From the NCBI GenBank assembly GCA_051294375.1, contig CM119263.1, positions 3,924,161-3,988,160 of the forward strand: DNA of 64,000 nt. Reading direction: 5' to 3'. The notes under the pieces are model-generated. The model was not told the origin of the DNA. It ran no database searches and saw only the letters and a list, made by a program, of their open reading frames with translations. Below are positions 1 through 11,922 of the stretch, in pieces. The position numbers were made by a program, and so were the translations under genes. Position 1 is the stretch's first letter; every line of letters begins with the position of its first letter. Source of the stretch: Paraspadella gotoi (taxonomy: Eukaryota > Chaetognatha).

Positions 1-826
1 GGGTGAAGGAGGTGAAAAGTGTGAAGTGAGTTGTGATCATCACAGACGAGTTAAAAGTTAAGAAGAGTAAAAGTAAAAGTAAAGTAAAGAAAAGAAAAGG
101 TCCTTACCCTCCATCTGTCTCTCTTCCTTACCTTCCCGTTTCCCCGGCGCCGCAAAGGGCGACATCCCGAAACTCATGGCGCTCGCCAGGGGGCTTCGTT
201 TCTCATCGTCCTCGTCGATGGCGCCACCGTCGCCGCGTTTCAAATTGATGGCGCGCGCCAGTGGAGATCGACGGACATCGTCTGGAGAAGGAAGGGAGGG
301 AGGGGAGGAGGAGTAGGAGGAGAGGGAGGAAGAGGAGGAGGAAGAGGAGGAGGGAGGAGGAGATCAAAATTATTATGTCAATCAAATCGTAAAAAAAAGC
401 AATTAAATTAAATTTGTTTTTAAAACTCGAAGAATTTTAACTAAAAAAACGAATTTACATTTATTTTTTTAAAAAAGTCATGAATCTCAATCGAATAATA
501 GTTAATATTCGATCTATAATCTATAAAATATAATTTTAAAAATAATTTCGTCGTTCTCGGTAAATAATTCATGGTTTCATCTTTCATTCATTCGTTCATC
601 ATTTTCTCATTCATCACTGTCACGTATCCTCGTCACCTTTTTCATCCTCCTCCTCCTCTTCTTCTTCCTCCTCCTCCTCTTCCTCCTCCTCCTCATCTTC
701 TTCCGGTGAACTGATTAATGCGAAAACTCATTCCCTTAAAAGGAACTGGTAAAAATTGGATACTAATGCAATCTCGTAAAAAAGGTTTTTCCCTTTTCAA
801 AAAGATGCAGTTCTCAATTTAAAGGG

Positions 827-827
<1 letters not shown>

Positions 828-911
<84 letters not shown>

Positions 912-930
912 GCTTCTCTCCTCTCTCTTC
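828..930. repeat. (CT)n microsatellite
   Basis: About 100 bases of nearly pure CT dinucleotides lie in the left arm. The mirror copy is the (GA)n block at about 10,206-10,322. Confidence 0.95.
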
Positions 931-1339
931 TCTTTCTTGATTACCGCCTTAAACAAGTTCCCATTGTCATCGCTCCTTCAAAAGTCTTTCTGTCCTATTT
1001 TCGTTTTCTTATTTGATTTTTTTTATTATTAAAATTTATTTTCAAGTTCTTTCTTTCCTTTTACAATTTTATTCTATACAAACAAACTATTCTATACATT
1101 CAATTTCCTCTTTTCCTCTTCAATTTTATTTTGCATAATTCATATTTCTCTTCTTATCTTTCACTAATTTTCCCCTCCATTTCCAGGCATCAAAATTTTT
1201 ATCTCGTTTTTAAATCCACTTTATTTTTTCCTTTTATTTTTTTTCTTCCACATTTTTTTTCCTAATTTAACTTTCACCCTTTTTTCATTTTCTCTCGTGT
1301 CACTTATTTTATTTACCCTCTTCTTCTCGTTGCAAATAT

Positions 1340-1690
1340 TTATGCCTTGACTCCTCTCCGCCTTTCTCTCACATCAATACCCATTTTTCTCTATTTTCCT
1401 TCACCCTTCTCTTCTCTCTTCTCTCTTCCCATTGTTTTCCCTTTGTCCTTCCCTTTGACTCCTCTCTTCTCTTTCCTCTCTCCTCTCTTCCCATTGTTTT
1501 CCCTTTATCCCCCTCTCTCTTCTTTCCTCCCTTTTCCCTTTATCCTTTTATTCGTATTTCCATTCCGCCCCCCTCTGTTCGACTCCCCATCTCTCCCCCA
1601 TCCCCTCACACCTCTACTTAACTCTCCCCTCTCTTCTCCCCCTCTGTTCCCTTTCCCCTTTTCCCTTTCACTCTATTCGGCTCTCTTCTC
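1340..1690. repeat. Pyrimidine-rich (C/T) tract
   Basis: About 350 bases of almost pure C and T on the + strand. The 141-codon ORF that crosses it is Ser/Phe/Pro/Leu only and is a compositional artefact. The mirrored purine tract lies at about 9,440-9,790. Confidence 0.85.
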
Positions 1691-1714
1691 CGAGAGTGCA
1701 CCATTTCTGAATTT

Positions 1715-1935
1715 ATTTGTAACCTTAATATCTAACCTAAACATATTCTTTACAACCCAAAACTTACCCTAATCCATGACCCTAATCTTAACCCTTATCA
1801 TCAATTTTATACCCTAGTTCCTAACCTAAATTCCTAACCCCAATCACTAACACAATCACAATCACAATCACATAACCTTAATAATAAACCTACTCCTTAA
1901 CTTAAACCCTAACATAAAACCAACCTATTCTTGAA
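1715..1935. repeat. Degenerate CCTAA/CCCTAA-type repeat
   Basis: Many spaced variants of CCTAA, CCCTAA and CTTAA occur on the + strand, without strict periodicity. They resemble decayed interstitial telomere-like sequence or an AT-rich satellite. The inverted copy is at about 9,150-9,390, and an independent TTAGG-like stretch recurs in modules E1 and E2. Confidence 0.55.
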
Positions 1936-2213
1936 TTAAAAAAATTAACCTAATTATAGGTAGTTCTGAGAAAATAAGGCCACCTATTCCACCCCTCTAT
2001 CCAACCCCTCTTTCTCCTTCCATTACACCCATGACCCTTCTTCTCCTTTTTCACCTCTCTGTCCCCCAACCTCTCTTTTTCTCTTCCCTATTTTTTTTTA
2101 AGTAAAAAAACCTAATTTTACACTTGAAAGAGAGGAAAGGCTGCGAGACGAATCGAGGAAATTGGAGCGGAAAAATGATTTTGTGCCGGAAGTGGCGATG
2201 GGAGTGGGCGTGG

Positions 2214-2214
<1 letters not shown>

Positions 2215-2274
<60 letters not shown>
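2215..2274. repeat. (CT)n microsatellite
   Basis: An uninterrupted run of 30 CT dinucleotides. The equivalent place in the right arm of the inverted repeat (about 8,700-8,935) has a scrambled C-rich sequence instead. Confidence 0.97.
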
Positions 2275-2277
<3 letters not shown>

Positions 2278-2542
2278 CTCCTTTTCAATTTCAATTCTAT
2301 CCAAATCTCGAGACGTCAACGCTAACGGAACAACTACGGGATGATACGCAACGCCGCCGTGCGGACTGCAGGGCGCCATGACGTCGATCTGCGGCGCCAC
2401 GACGTCTTTCTGCGGCGTCAGGACGGCATTTATGGCGCCTGTCTCTCGACGTCACCGGCGTCATGGTCTCGTCAGGTGCGCGCCGGTCCGTGTCCAATAA
2501 ATACGCGTATCAATCGAGTGGAGATTCTGTAAGAAGAAGAAA

Positions 2543-2549
2543 ACGACGA

Positions 2550-2580
<31 letters not shown>

Positions 2581-2599
2581 CACGATGACGACGACGATA
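2543..2599. repeat. (GAC)n/(GAT)n triplet repeat
   Basis: GAC triplets with interspersed GAT. The same kind of triplet tract occurs at least ten times in the window. Confidence 0.95.
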
Positions 2600-2780
2600 A
2601 CAAGATTTAACTCATCTGAATGAACCATCGAAATTTCATTGTTTTTTCTTACATTAACAAAAATTAAAAAAAGTGCGGCCTTTTATGTTTTGTGTACAAC
2701 CTAAAAAAATCCAAAAATGTTCTTTTTTTTTGTAATCTACAGAACATCATAATGTACCAATCATCACCCACCGCTCACCA

Positions 2781-2868
2781 CTTAGCCCTCACCTCTCACC
2801 GCTCACCGCTCAACGCTCACCGCTCACCGCTCACCGCTCACCGCTCACCGCTCACCGTTCACACCCAA
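2781..2868. repeat. CTCACCG heptamer tandem repeat
   Basis: Seven-base units of CTCACCG repeat about ten times, first imperfectly and then perfectly to about 2,860. The inverted arm (7,865-7,965) keeps the flanks and a scrambled version of the repeat. Confidence 0.9.
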
Positions 2869-2994
2869 ATCCTCCGCTCACATCCCTGTTGATAATTTTT
2901 AAAAGTGGAGAGAATCCGACTCTCGAGGGAAAAAACTTGCGAAGGATATAAATCACATTTCAATTTGATTTTTCCCGGAATTTCTTCTTCTCCC

Positions 2995-2997
2995 TGT

Positions 2998-3028
<31 letters not shown>

Positions 3029-3047
3029 ATTGTTGTTGTTGTTGCTT
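2995..3047. repeat. (TTG)n triplet repeat
   Basis: TTG triplets with rare TCG and TTA variants. In the right arm the matching position (7,600-7,700) is expanded with C-rich bases. Confidence 0.95.
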
Positions 3048-3650
3048 AGCAGAACAACTTGTGGTTCATTTCAAATAAGATTGAGTTCTTCAATCTTATT
3101 TACATATTGTAGCTGTTTAGAACATTTCTCATATCTTTTGATATAGTTTTCATAATAGTCTTATTTTACGATTTTGGCAATAGTTTTATTAAAATTATTA
3201 AAAATATAAGATGCCCCCCGTTAAATTTCCGTATTTTCTTCCAGAGTTATTCCTTTTATTTTATTTTTCTTTTTTTTTATTAATTTCGTTGATTCATTTT
3301 CCGAGATTACTTTATCTAATTACTTCAATTAAGAATTATTCTTAAAATATTCTGGGTAACTCTTTATTCTTGGCTCCAGTTTGCCTTTCGAAAGGATATT
3401 AAACTATAATAAACTATTTTTTGTTTAGTTTTTAATTATTAACATTTCAAAAATAATTAAATTATCTGATCTCAAGGAAGATGATGTATGAATAAATGTG
3501 AGGGAGTGCACTTACCAAGAAAGCTCACTTTCTTTAGTCTTTAACTTACCCTTTTCTTTACCCTCAGTCTCTCACCCACTTTCCCGCCAACTCATAGTCT
3601 TTCCTCTCACGTTTTCCCTCGAGGATTCGTCAACTTCGCTCAATCAGCGA

Positions 3651-3863
3651 TTGTCGTCGTTGTCGTCCTCGCCTTCGTCGTCGTCGTCGTTGTCGTCCTC
3701 GCCTTCGTCGTCGTTCGTCGTCGTCGTCGTCGTCATCCTCAACGTCTTCATCAACGTCTTCATCAACGTCTTTGACGTAATTTGTTTGGTGGTCGTCCTC
3801 GTTTAATTCGTCGTCGTCGTCGTCGTCATAGTCTCATCGTGATCGTCGTCGTCGTCGTCGTCA
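3651..3863. repeat. (GTC/TCG)n triplet repeat, interrupted
   Basis: GTC triplets dominate about 210 bases, with short interruptions that carry CTC, CTT and ATC. ORFs through it are runs of Ser, Val or Arg and carry no domain. Confidence 0.9.
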
Positions 3864-3895
3864 CCAGATTTTTAATCCCAACCACTTTCCTTGTC

Positions 3896-3896
<1 letters not shown>

Positions 3897-3941
<45 letters not shown>
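3897..3941. repeat. (CCG)n triplet repeat
   Basis: Fifteen CCG/GCC triplets in a row. The mirrored (GGC)n at about 6,242-6,280 in the right arm is shorter and interrupted. Confidence 0.95.
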
Positions 3942-4489
3942 TGGTCTCGCCGAAGCGTCGGTCGACGTCGTTTCCTTCGTCAAATTGGTGTCGCTACTAA
4001 TATTTTTCTCAGCTGCTTTCGTTTCTCTTTAATCTCGGATTTTACTAACATTAATTGATTATAAATCATTCCGTGACTCATGTATGAAAATTAATTACAG
4101 TAAATCTAGCGATTAAAATTATATTTCGTTTGTGTATACTTGGTAGAGCGTATAATAAACATGTATACTTCACATATTAAATCTGTGCATCTGCGTACAT
4201 ATGTCATGAAAAGTATAATCTGTACTGACAAAGAACCTCAACGACAAAATAGACAAAAACAACAAAAGACAAGAATAACAAAAAGACAACAACAACAAAA
4301 AGACGACAACAACTAGAAAGACAGCGAAACCGATTCCATTTTAATTTCGGCAAATTCAACAAAAGATGAAAAGTCGAGACGAAAGTCAAAACATTTCTTC
4401 TCTTTTTTTAATTTGTTTTTGTTTATTTTGAGAAAATTTAAAAAAATTTCTGAGTTTTGTTTACGTAGTAGACGGCGACGAGGACGACG

Positions 4490-4534
4490 GCAGCGGCGGC
4501 AGCGGCGGCGGAAGCGGCAGCGGCGGCGGCGGCG
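4490..4534. repeat. (GGC)n triplet repeat, interrupted
   Basis: GGC triplets with AGC and AAG interruptions, close to the axis of the inverted repeat. Confidence 0.9.
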
Positions 4535-4640
4535 CAAAAAGAAAACTTTGTCTCTCGTCGGCCGCATGTCGGCCGCTTGTCGGCCACACGTACAGATTCT
4601 CAATCGAATCACGTGCAATCTTTTGATTGCTTCTCGAGAG

Positions 4641-5199
4641 AGACCAGAGAGAGAGAGAGAGAGAGAGCACGAGACCGAGAGCCCGGAGCACGAGAGCAGA
4701 CTGCATGGCCGTTGATAGGCTTTGCAGGCAACGCAGAACGCGCTCTCTAACAAAACCAACACGCCCAATCGCAGCCACCGCCTCTCGTGAAGCCTAGCAC
4801 CGCACGACGCAGCCACCGCTACCGTCGGCCGCCACACGTTGACCCCTCAATCAACAAGCAACTAAATCGCGTAACATAACACGAGCGACACCCCACTCTC
4901 CGGCGAGACCGCCCCGAGATCCCACACTCCCCAGCCCCGATTGGTCCGCGCTCGAGAAAATCGCAGAGCAGACGCACGCAGAAGCAGCACCGAAGAGCAG
5001 AGCCCAGCAGCACGAGACACGAGAGAGCGACGCCCGACGACGAGCAGCACGACGCCACGACGACGCCCAGCAGACGAGACGCACGCCAGAGAGAGAACCA
5101 GTGTTCTGGAGAGCAGTGCCCCTCACACCCTTCCGCAGCGCTACACGCAGAAGCCACACCACACAACCCAAGAGTTCGACACCACCGCTCGCCCACTCT
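4641..5199. other. Axis region of the inverted repeat
   Basis: Anchor pairs on both sides place the symmetry axis between about 4.65 and 5.2 kb, but the pairing becomes unreadable here. Just outside the axis, the left motif around 4,577-4,598 (GTCGGCCACACGTACAG) corresponds loosely to the reverse complement of about 5,215-5,243. The sequence is rich in C and A on the + strand. The ORFs seen here on both strands are compositional shadows. Confidence 0.5.
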
Positions 5200-8100
5200 C
5201 CGATCTGCACGAATACCATGTACCCCCTCGTCGGCCGACACACAGCCCCCGGCAACGCAACCACTCGCCGGCCCACGCCACACCGCAGACAGCAGACACC
5301 CAAGTCCCTCTCCCTCACTCTCTCTCGCACACGCCCCCCAACACGCCGCCGCCACCGACGAACGCTGGCGCTTCCCCCGCACGCCGCTGCCCCCGCCGCC
5401 TGCCCGTCTCACGTCCTCGGCCCGCGTCGCCCGCTCTCCCACCCCTTACGTAACCCCACACCCCCACTCCCTCCGCCCCAGTTCAGACAAATTTTTTTAA
5501 ATTTTCTCGTCCAACCACACTCACACCCCCCCCCCCACAAAAAAATTAAAAAACGACAGAAGCAAAATGTTTCCGTCCCGACTCTTTTTCGTCCTTGACT
5601 TTTCAAACCTCTTTTGTTGAACTTTGCCGAAATCTCACATGAATCCCGGTTCTCCGCATGCCCATCTTCTCCTAGTCTCGTCCCCTGCCTCCCCCCGCCC
5701 CCCCACGTCGCCCTCTCTTCGTTGTTGTGTCCTCTTTTGTTATTCTTGTCTCTTTGTTGTTTTTGTCTATTTTGTCCGTGAGCCGCCCCCGTCCCCCTCT
5801 TTCGTCCGTCAAACGACTCCACTCCACCTTCTTCATGACATCCACTGTACCCCGAGCAGATGCACCCAGACCCTTTATATGCTGAAGTATACATGTTATC
5901 TATACCACTCCACACACACACACCAACCACCCAACCGCCACCCGCCCGCTTACAGTATATACAACCCCGAAACTATAATCTTCTACATCGCCCCCCTCCC
6001 ACCTTCTACCCATCCGCTCACACTGTAATATCTTCAATACAAGATGAGTCACGGAATGACTTGTATGAATCAACTTAATGTTAAGTAAACATCCGAGAAT
6101 TAAAAGAGAAAGACGTCAAAGCAGCGTGAGGAAAAATACTTAAGTAGCGGCCACAACAAGAGAAGGCAAACCGCCCCAGATCCCTCTGGACCCGGAAGGA
6201 AACGAGCGGAGTGACCGAGAACGCGTCGGCCGAGACCAGTGACGGCGGCGGTCGGCGGCGGCGGCGGCGGCGGGCGCGCGCCCGCGCGGCGTGGACAAGG
6301 AAAGCCTCGCCGTTGGGATCCTAAACAATCCACTGCGTGGACGCGACACCCCTCGACGACCCGACCGACCCCCGCATCAGACGCACTCTGCACCGCTAGA
6401 GACCCTCACTCGCACCCCGCCCCACCGACACCCGACGCACCGCACGCAATTAACACGAGGACGACCACACCCCCCCACACACAACTCTCGCCCCGTCAAC
6501 AGACGCATCTGATCGAACCGCACCGTTGCATCCGAACGACTCAGTCTGAGATGCACCCCGACGCCCCCAACCGACCCACGACGAACACAGATCCCCGACG
6601 ACGCAAGGCGCAGACCACGCACGCCCAGCACCCCGACGGCACAGAGCACGACGAGACGCGCACGCACGCGCCACCGCACACACCGAGCGACGACGCACGA
6701 AGGCGAGGACGACAACGCGCCGACCACATCCCGCCCGCCTCGATTGCAGCCCGACCCACGCTTCCGACCCGATCTCCACGGCGCAAACACCAGTCGAGGA
6801 CGCGGCAACCGACCCTACTGAGTTGGTCGCGGAAAGCCCTGGTGAACGCCCAGACTCGAGGGTAAAGAAAAGGCGTAACGTTAACGACAGGAGACTAAAA
6901 GACACACGTGAGGCACTTCACTCTGGGCTAACGCCCCCCTCGCACCTCCCTCACATTTATTCATACACCCCCCCCCCCTCATCTCTCTCTGAGGACTCCA
7001 CGCCCCCAACCATCAATTCTCCACCACCCTCTCTTCTCCTTACCGCACACCATCCGCCCCCTCCTCACATCCCACCACCTTACCCACCCAGACTCAACAC
7101 CACAACCAAATACCGCTCTTGACTTACTACCCGTCTCCCTACCCACTACTACCTCTCCTCGAAGGCCAAACTGGACCAAGAAATACCAAGAGTTACCCAG
7201 AATATTTTCTAGAATACCAACTCTCTACATCTCGACACCGATAATTACCCCCGACCACTACACACACCCGTACATCCCCTTCGCCGCAAATGCCAATGCC
7301 CACCACCGCCACACCGCAAATTAATAAAAAAAAGAAATAAAATAAAAGGAATAACTCTGGAAGAGCAAATACGGAAATTTAACGGGGGGACAAAGCCACT
7401 CCTTACTCACCCCTTCCTCTTCCAATCAATTTTAATAAAACTATTGCAAAAATCGTAAATAAGAATAATTATAAATATAATCAAAAGTATGCGCACCCTC
7501 GCAGCACATCGCTCTCTCACACACACACTCTACAATATGTACAATAAGATTGCAAGAACTCAACTCACTCACTTTCCTCCCGACAACTCGCCACACACAC
7601 AAGTTGTTCTGCTCACACGCCCCCCACACCACACCACACCGCCCCCCAACAACACTACAAACCAAACAAACACCCTCACGCAACAAAAAAACAACAAGGG
7701 AGAAGGCACAGCAACACTTCCCGCCCGGCAACACACCCCCATCAAATCTGAAACTTATTTCATTCCTCTCGGCAAGTCTCTCTTCCTCGAGAGTCGGCAC
7801 TTCTCCTCACCTCTTTAAACACACTTATCCAACCCCTAGGCGATCGTAGACGCCGGCGGAATCTTGGGTGTCGACCACCGTGAGCGGTGAGCCGGTGAGC
7901 GTGCGCGCGCTGAGCGCGTGACGGCTCACGCGCGGCTGAACGGTGAGAAGGTGAGGGGCTAAGTGGCTCCGCCACGGCGGTGGGCTTGATGATTGGGTCA
8001 CACCCTTATGCGATGTTTTCCCCTGTACCGATTCACAAAAAAAAGAGAACATTTTTTGGATTTCTTTTAAGAGCTCTGCGTACCCCCACACAAACATCAA

Positions 8101-9149
8101 AAGCGCCGCACTCTTTTTAATTTTTGTTACACTCGCTACAGAAAAAACATGAAATTTCTGGTTATCCCCTCAGCACTCGACTTACCAACCCTCTTCGTCT
8201 CCATCCACGTCGTCCGATCATGCGTGGTCGTCGTCCGCCCTCACTCCGTCCGCTCCGTCCGCTCCGTCGCTCTTTCTTCTTCTTCTACCACCGACCACTC
8301 CTCCCATCCCGATTGATCCACGCCCCGCTAATTCTACTTGGACCACCCGCGACCCCCCCACCCCAGCGCACGACGACACCCCCCCCCTGACGACGCCGGA
8401 CCCATGACGCGCGCCCCTCCCCCCCCGCCCCTGCCCCCCCACCACCCGCCTCCGAGGGGAAGACACACCGCCCCCGCCCCGCCATCAACAATGCCCCTCG
8501 TCCTGACGCGCGCGACAAGAGACGTCGTGTGGCGCCGGCCAGGATTGGCACCCCGCTCCCATGCGCCGCCCCTGCCACGTCTCGACGCGCCGGTACTGCC
8601 GTACTCCCCATCCCGTAGTTGTTCCGTTGCGTTCCTGCACACCCCACGCTCCTCGAGATCTCTCGGATAGACCACCTGCAAATCTCGAACAGCCGAGCAC
8701 TCGAGAGACGAGACCGCCACGCACGCACGACGCCACCCGACGCACGAGCCACGACGCCAGAGAGCCAAGAAGACCCGCCCGGCCCCACCCACCCCCGCAC
8801 TCGACGACGGCACCCCGCCCACCGACCGACGGCAGAGCGAGACGGACGAGCAGAGCCACGCCCGAGCACGAGCACCCCGCCACCCCGCCAGCCCCTCCGC
8901 CCACAGCCCCCCCACGCCCCACTTCCACTGCCACTCTCGGAAGCAAAATCATTTTTCCGCTCCAATTTCCTCGATTCGTCTCGCAGCCTTTCCTCTCTTT
9001 CAAGTGTAAAATTAGGTTTTTTACTTAAAAAAAATAGGGAAGAGAAAAGAGAGTTGGGGGACAGAGAGGTGAAAAAGGAGAAGAAGGGTCATGGGTTAAT
9101 GGAAGGAGAAAGAGGGGTTGGATAGAGGGGTGGAATAGGTGGCCTTATT

Positions 9150-9390
9150 TTCTCAGAACTTACCTATAATTAGGTTAATTTTTTTAATTAAGAATAGGTG
9201 GTTTTATGTTAGGGTTTAAGTTAAGGAGTAGGTTTATTATTAAGGTTATGTGATTGTGACTTGTTGATTGTGTTAGTGATTTGGGTTTAGGATTTAGTTA
9301 GGAACTAGGGTATTAAAATTGATGATAAGGGCTTAAGATTAGGGTCAATGGATTAGGGTAAGTTTTGGGTTGTAAGAATATGTTTAGGTT
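9150..9390. repeat. Degenerate TTAGG-like repeat (mirror copy)
   Basis: This is the inverted copy of 1,715-1,935. Variants of TTAGG, TTAGGG and TTAAGG recur irregularly on the + strand. Confidence 0.55.
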
Positions 9391-10205
9391 AGATATTCAA
9401 GGTTACAAATAATTCAGAAATTGGTGCACTCTCGCGAGAAGAGAGCCGAATAGCAGTGAAAGGGAAAAGGGAAAGGGAACAGAGGGGGAGAAGTAGAGGG
9501 GAGAGTAGAGGTGTGAGGGGAGGTGGAGAAGATGGGGAGTCGAACAGAAGGGGGGGCGGAATGGAAATAACGAATAAAAGGATAAAGGGAAAAAGGGAGG
9601 AATAGAAAGAGAGAGGGGGATAAAGGGAAACAATGGGAAGAAGAGGAGAAGAGGAAAGAGAAGAGAGGAGTCACAGGGACAGGAACAAAGGGAAAAACAA
9701 TGGGAAGAGAGACAGAGAGAAGAGAAGCGGTGAAGGAAAATAGAGAAGAATGGGTCTGTGATGTGAGAGAAAGGCGGAGAGGGATCAAGGCATGAAATAT
9801 TTGCAACGAGAAAAGAGGGTAAATAAAATAAGTGACAGCGAGAGAAATGAAAAAGGGTGAAAGTAAATTAGGAAAAAATGTGGAAGAAAAAAAATAAAAA
9901 GAAAAAATAAAAGTGATTTAAAAAACGAGATAATAAAACTTTTGATGCCTGGAAATCGGAGGGGAAGAATTAGTCGAAAGAATAAGAAGAGAAATATGAA
10001 TTATGAAAAATAAACATTGAGAGGAAAAGAGGAAATTGGAATGTATAGAATAGTTTGGTTTGTATAGAAATAAAAATTGTAAAAAGCGAAAGAAAGAACT
10101 GAAAATAATTTTAATAATAAAAAAAATCAAATAAGAAGGCGAAATAGAAGGAAAGACTTTTTTTGAAGGAGCGAGACCAATTGGACTTTGTTTACAGGCG
10201 GTAAT

Positions 10206-10248
10206 AAGAGAGAGACAAAGAGAGGAGAGAGAGAGAGAGAGAGAGAGA

Positions 10249-10289
<41 letters not shown>

Positions 10290-10322
10290 AGAAGAGAGAG
10301 AGGAGAGAGAAGAGAGAGAGGA
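10206..10322. repeat. (GA)n microsatellite (mirror copy)
   Basis: About 115 bases of GA dinucleotides with few interruptions. It is the mirror of the (CT)n tract at 828-930. Confidence 0.95.
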
Positions 10323-11272
10323 GGAATTACCTTAAATTGAGAAACTGCATCTTTTTGAAAAGGGAAAACCTTTTTTAGCGGAGCATTGGCATTAGTAATC
10401 CATTTTTACCAGTTTCCTTTTAAGGGGAATGAGTTTTTCGCATTAATCAATTCAGCGGAAGAAGATGAGGAGGAGGAGGAAGAGGAGGAGGAGGAAGAAG
10501 AAGAGGAGGAGAGGATGAAAAAGGTGACGAGATACGTGACAGTGATGAGATGAAGAAAAATGATGAACGACTGAATGAAAGATGAAACCATGAATTATTT
10601 CCCGAGAACGACGAAATTATTTTTAAAAACTTAATATTTATATAGATTATAGATTCGAATTATTAACTATTATTCGGATTGAGATTCATGACTTTTTTAA
10701 AAAAAATAAAATGATAAATTCGTTTTTTAGTTAAAATTCTTCGAGTTTTTAAAAAACAAATTTAATTTAACTTGGCTTTTTTTTACGCATTTGATTGAAT
10801 AATAATTTCTGATCTCTCTCCTCCCTCTCTCTCCTCCTCTCCCTCCTGTCTCTTCGCTCGATCTTCCTCATACTCCTGCCGCTGCACCCTGCCGCCTGGG
10901 CTACATCCTGTCTGCTCGTCGCAGACTCGATCGTCCGTCGATCCGTGCTCCAGACCCATCCAGCCTGGCGAGCGCGCGCCATCAATTTGAGACGCGGCGA
11001 CGGTGGCCGCCATCGTACGAGGACGATGAGAAACGAATGAAGCCCCCTGGCGAGCGGCCATGAGTTTCGGGATGATCGCCCTTTGGCCCGGCGCCGGGGC
11101 AAACGAGGAAAGTAAGGAAGAGAGACAGATGAGGGTAGGACCTTTTCTTTTACTTTACTTTACTTTTACTAATTGATCTTCTTAAACGTTTTACACACCT
11201 CTCACGCTCACCTGTCGATGATCACAGACTCACTTTCACAGATCCAATCTTATTCACACCTCCTCCACCTTC

Positions 11273-11640
11273 AACGGCGTCCAGCGACCCCTAGTCTCTC
11301 GTACCTCGCGCCCACCCTGTCCGTGCCCCTCTCCCAGAATATTCCTACGGACGCGGACGGCCCCTTCGCCGCACCGGGCAAGACGCGACCCGCCCGCTCG
11401 CCCTCGCGCCGCTTCCGCGAGCCGATGCCGGGCAAGCGTGACCCCGCTACCGTCCCGGCCCCCACTGCGACTCTGCTCGCCTTTTCGCGGTGCTCCAGGA
11501 AAACGGCCGGCGGTTACCAGCCTTCGGCCAGCGCCGCCTGGGGGAGGCGGTCCAGCGGCGCCCGTTTCGCGGCCGCCGGGGAAGAGACGGCACATTTAAC
11601 GGAGGACGACGCGCGCAGGTGGCTGAGAAGAAGATGGATT
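11273..11640. other. GC-rich island just outside the inverted repeat
   Basis: About 370 bases that are visibly far richer in G and C than their surroundings, with many CG dinucleotides. They start exactly where the match to the left arm runs off the window edge. ORFs cross it on both strands (for example 11,173-11,736 on + and 11,254-11,595 on -), but none shows a motif I know. It may be the continuation of the right arm, whose partner would lie upstream of this window. It may equally be a CpG island, foreign sequence or base-calling noise. Confidence 0.5.
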
Positions 11641-11767
11641 GAGGGGAAGGTGAGGGAGAGAGCGGAGGAAGGGAGGGAGAAAGGGCAGGCAAGGGAGAGA
11701 AAGGAGAAGGGAGAAGGGAGGGAGTCTGAGAGGTAGAAAGAAAAAAAAGGAAGGAAGAAAGGAAGGA

Positions 11768-11776
11768 GAGAGAGAG

Positions 11777-11814
<38 letters not shown>

Positions 11815-11855
11815 CGAGAGAGAGAGAGAGAGGAGAGAGAGAAAGTGAGAGAGAG
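11768..11855. repeat. (GA)n microsatellite ending in a gap
   Basis: GA dinucleotides with a few CG and AA interruptions run straight into a 25-N gap. Confidence 0.95.
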
Positions 11856-11880
11856 NNNNNNNNNNNNNNNNNNNNNNNNN
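11856..11880. other. Assembly gap, 25 N
   Basis: Exactly 25 N. The left flank is a (GA)n tract. Confidence 1.
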
Positions 11881-11922
11881 TGACCCGCGAAGATGAGCAC
11901 GTAGTCGGCTCTCCAAACCACT

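Larger units (their letters stand above)
1..4640 (+). repeat. Left arm of an ~11-kb inverted repeat
   Basis: Read in reverse complement, this stretch recurs in the same order downstream. Clear anchor pairs are 20-60 with 11,205-11,260, 2,100-2,190 with 8,940-9,030, 2,660-2,730 with 8,035-8,135, 2,900-2,960 with 7,745-7,815, 3,225-3,270 with 7,330-7,390, 3,990-4,090 with 6,020-6,300 and 4,250-4,455 with 5,485-5,800. The arm starts at the window edge, so its true end is not visible. It holds microsatellites, a degenerate CCTAA-like stretch and AT-rich spacer, and I see no gene in it. It is the cleaner of the two arms. It may be a real palindrome or a fold-back read artefact. Confidence 0.85.
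5200..11272 (-). repeat. Right arm of the inverted repeat, corrupted in its inner half
   Basis: This is the reverse complement of the left arm but about 1.4 kb longer. From 9,000 to 11,272 it follows the left arm closely, with small indels. From about 5,200 to 8,900 well-preserved 15-40 base anchors alternate with added blocks rich in C and A on the + strand. One example is 7,610-7,680, where the left arm has only a clean (TTG)n tract. The (CT)n block at 2,215-2,274 has no clean counterpart near 8,700-8,935, only a scrambled mixture. GC-rich ORFs here, up to 226 codons, do not look like genes. Confidence 0.85.

Noticed and set aside
2764-2890. Active telomere end from CTCACCG repeats
   Set aside because: The heptamer is not a known telomere unit, lies internally and spans under 100 bases.
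4819-5442. 207-codon reading frame on the minus strand near the axis
   Set aside because: C/A-rich composition gives open frames on both strands here. No domain, and no matching frame in the other arm.
5860-6078. Pro/Thr/His-rich ORFs between 5.6 and 7.2 kb as secreted repetitive proteins
   Set aside because: They follow the added C/A bases of the corrupted arm and vanish in the matching left-arm sequence.
8285-8965. 226-codon GC-rich reading frame on the minus strand
   Set aside because: It lies in the corrupted part of the inverted-repeat arm. The clean left arm has no such frame at the matching place.
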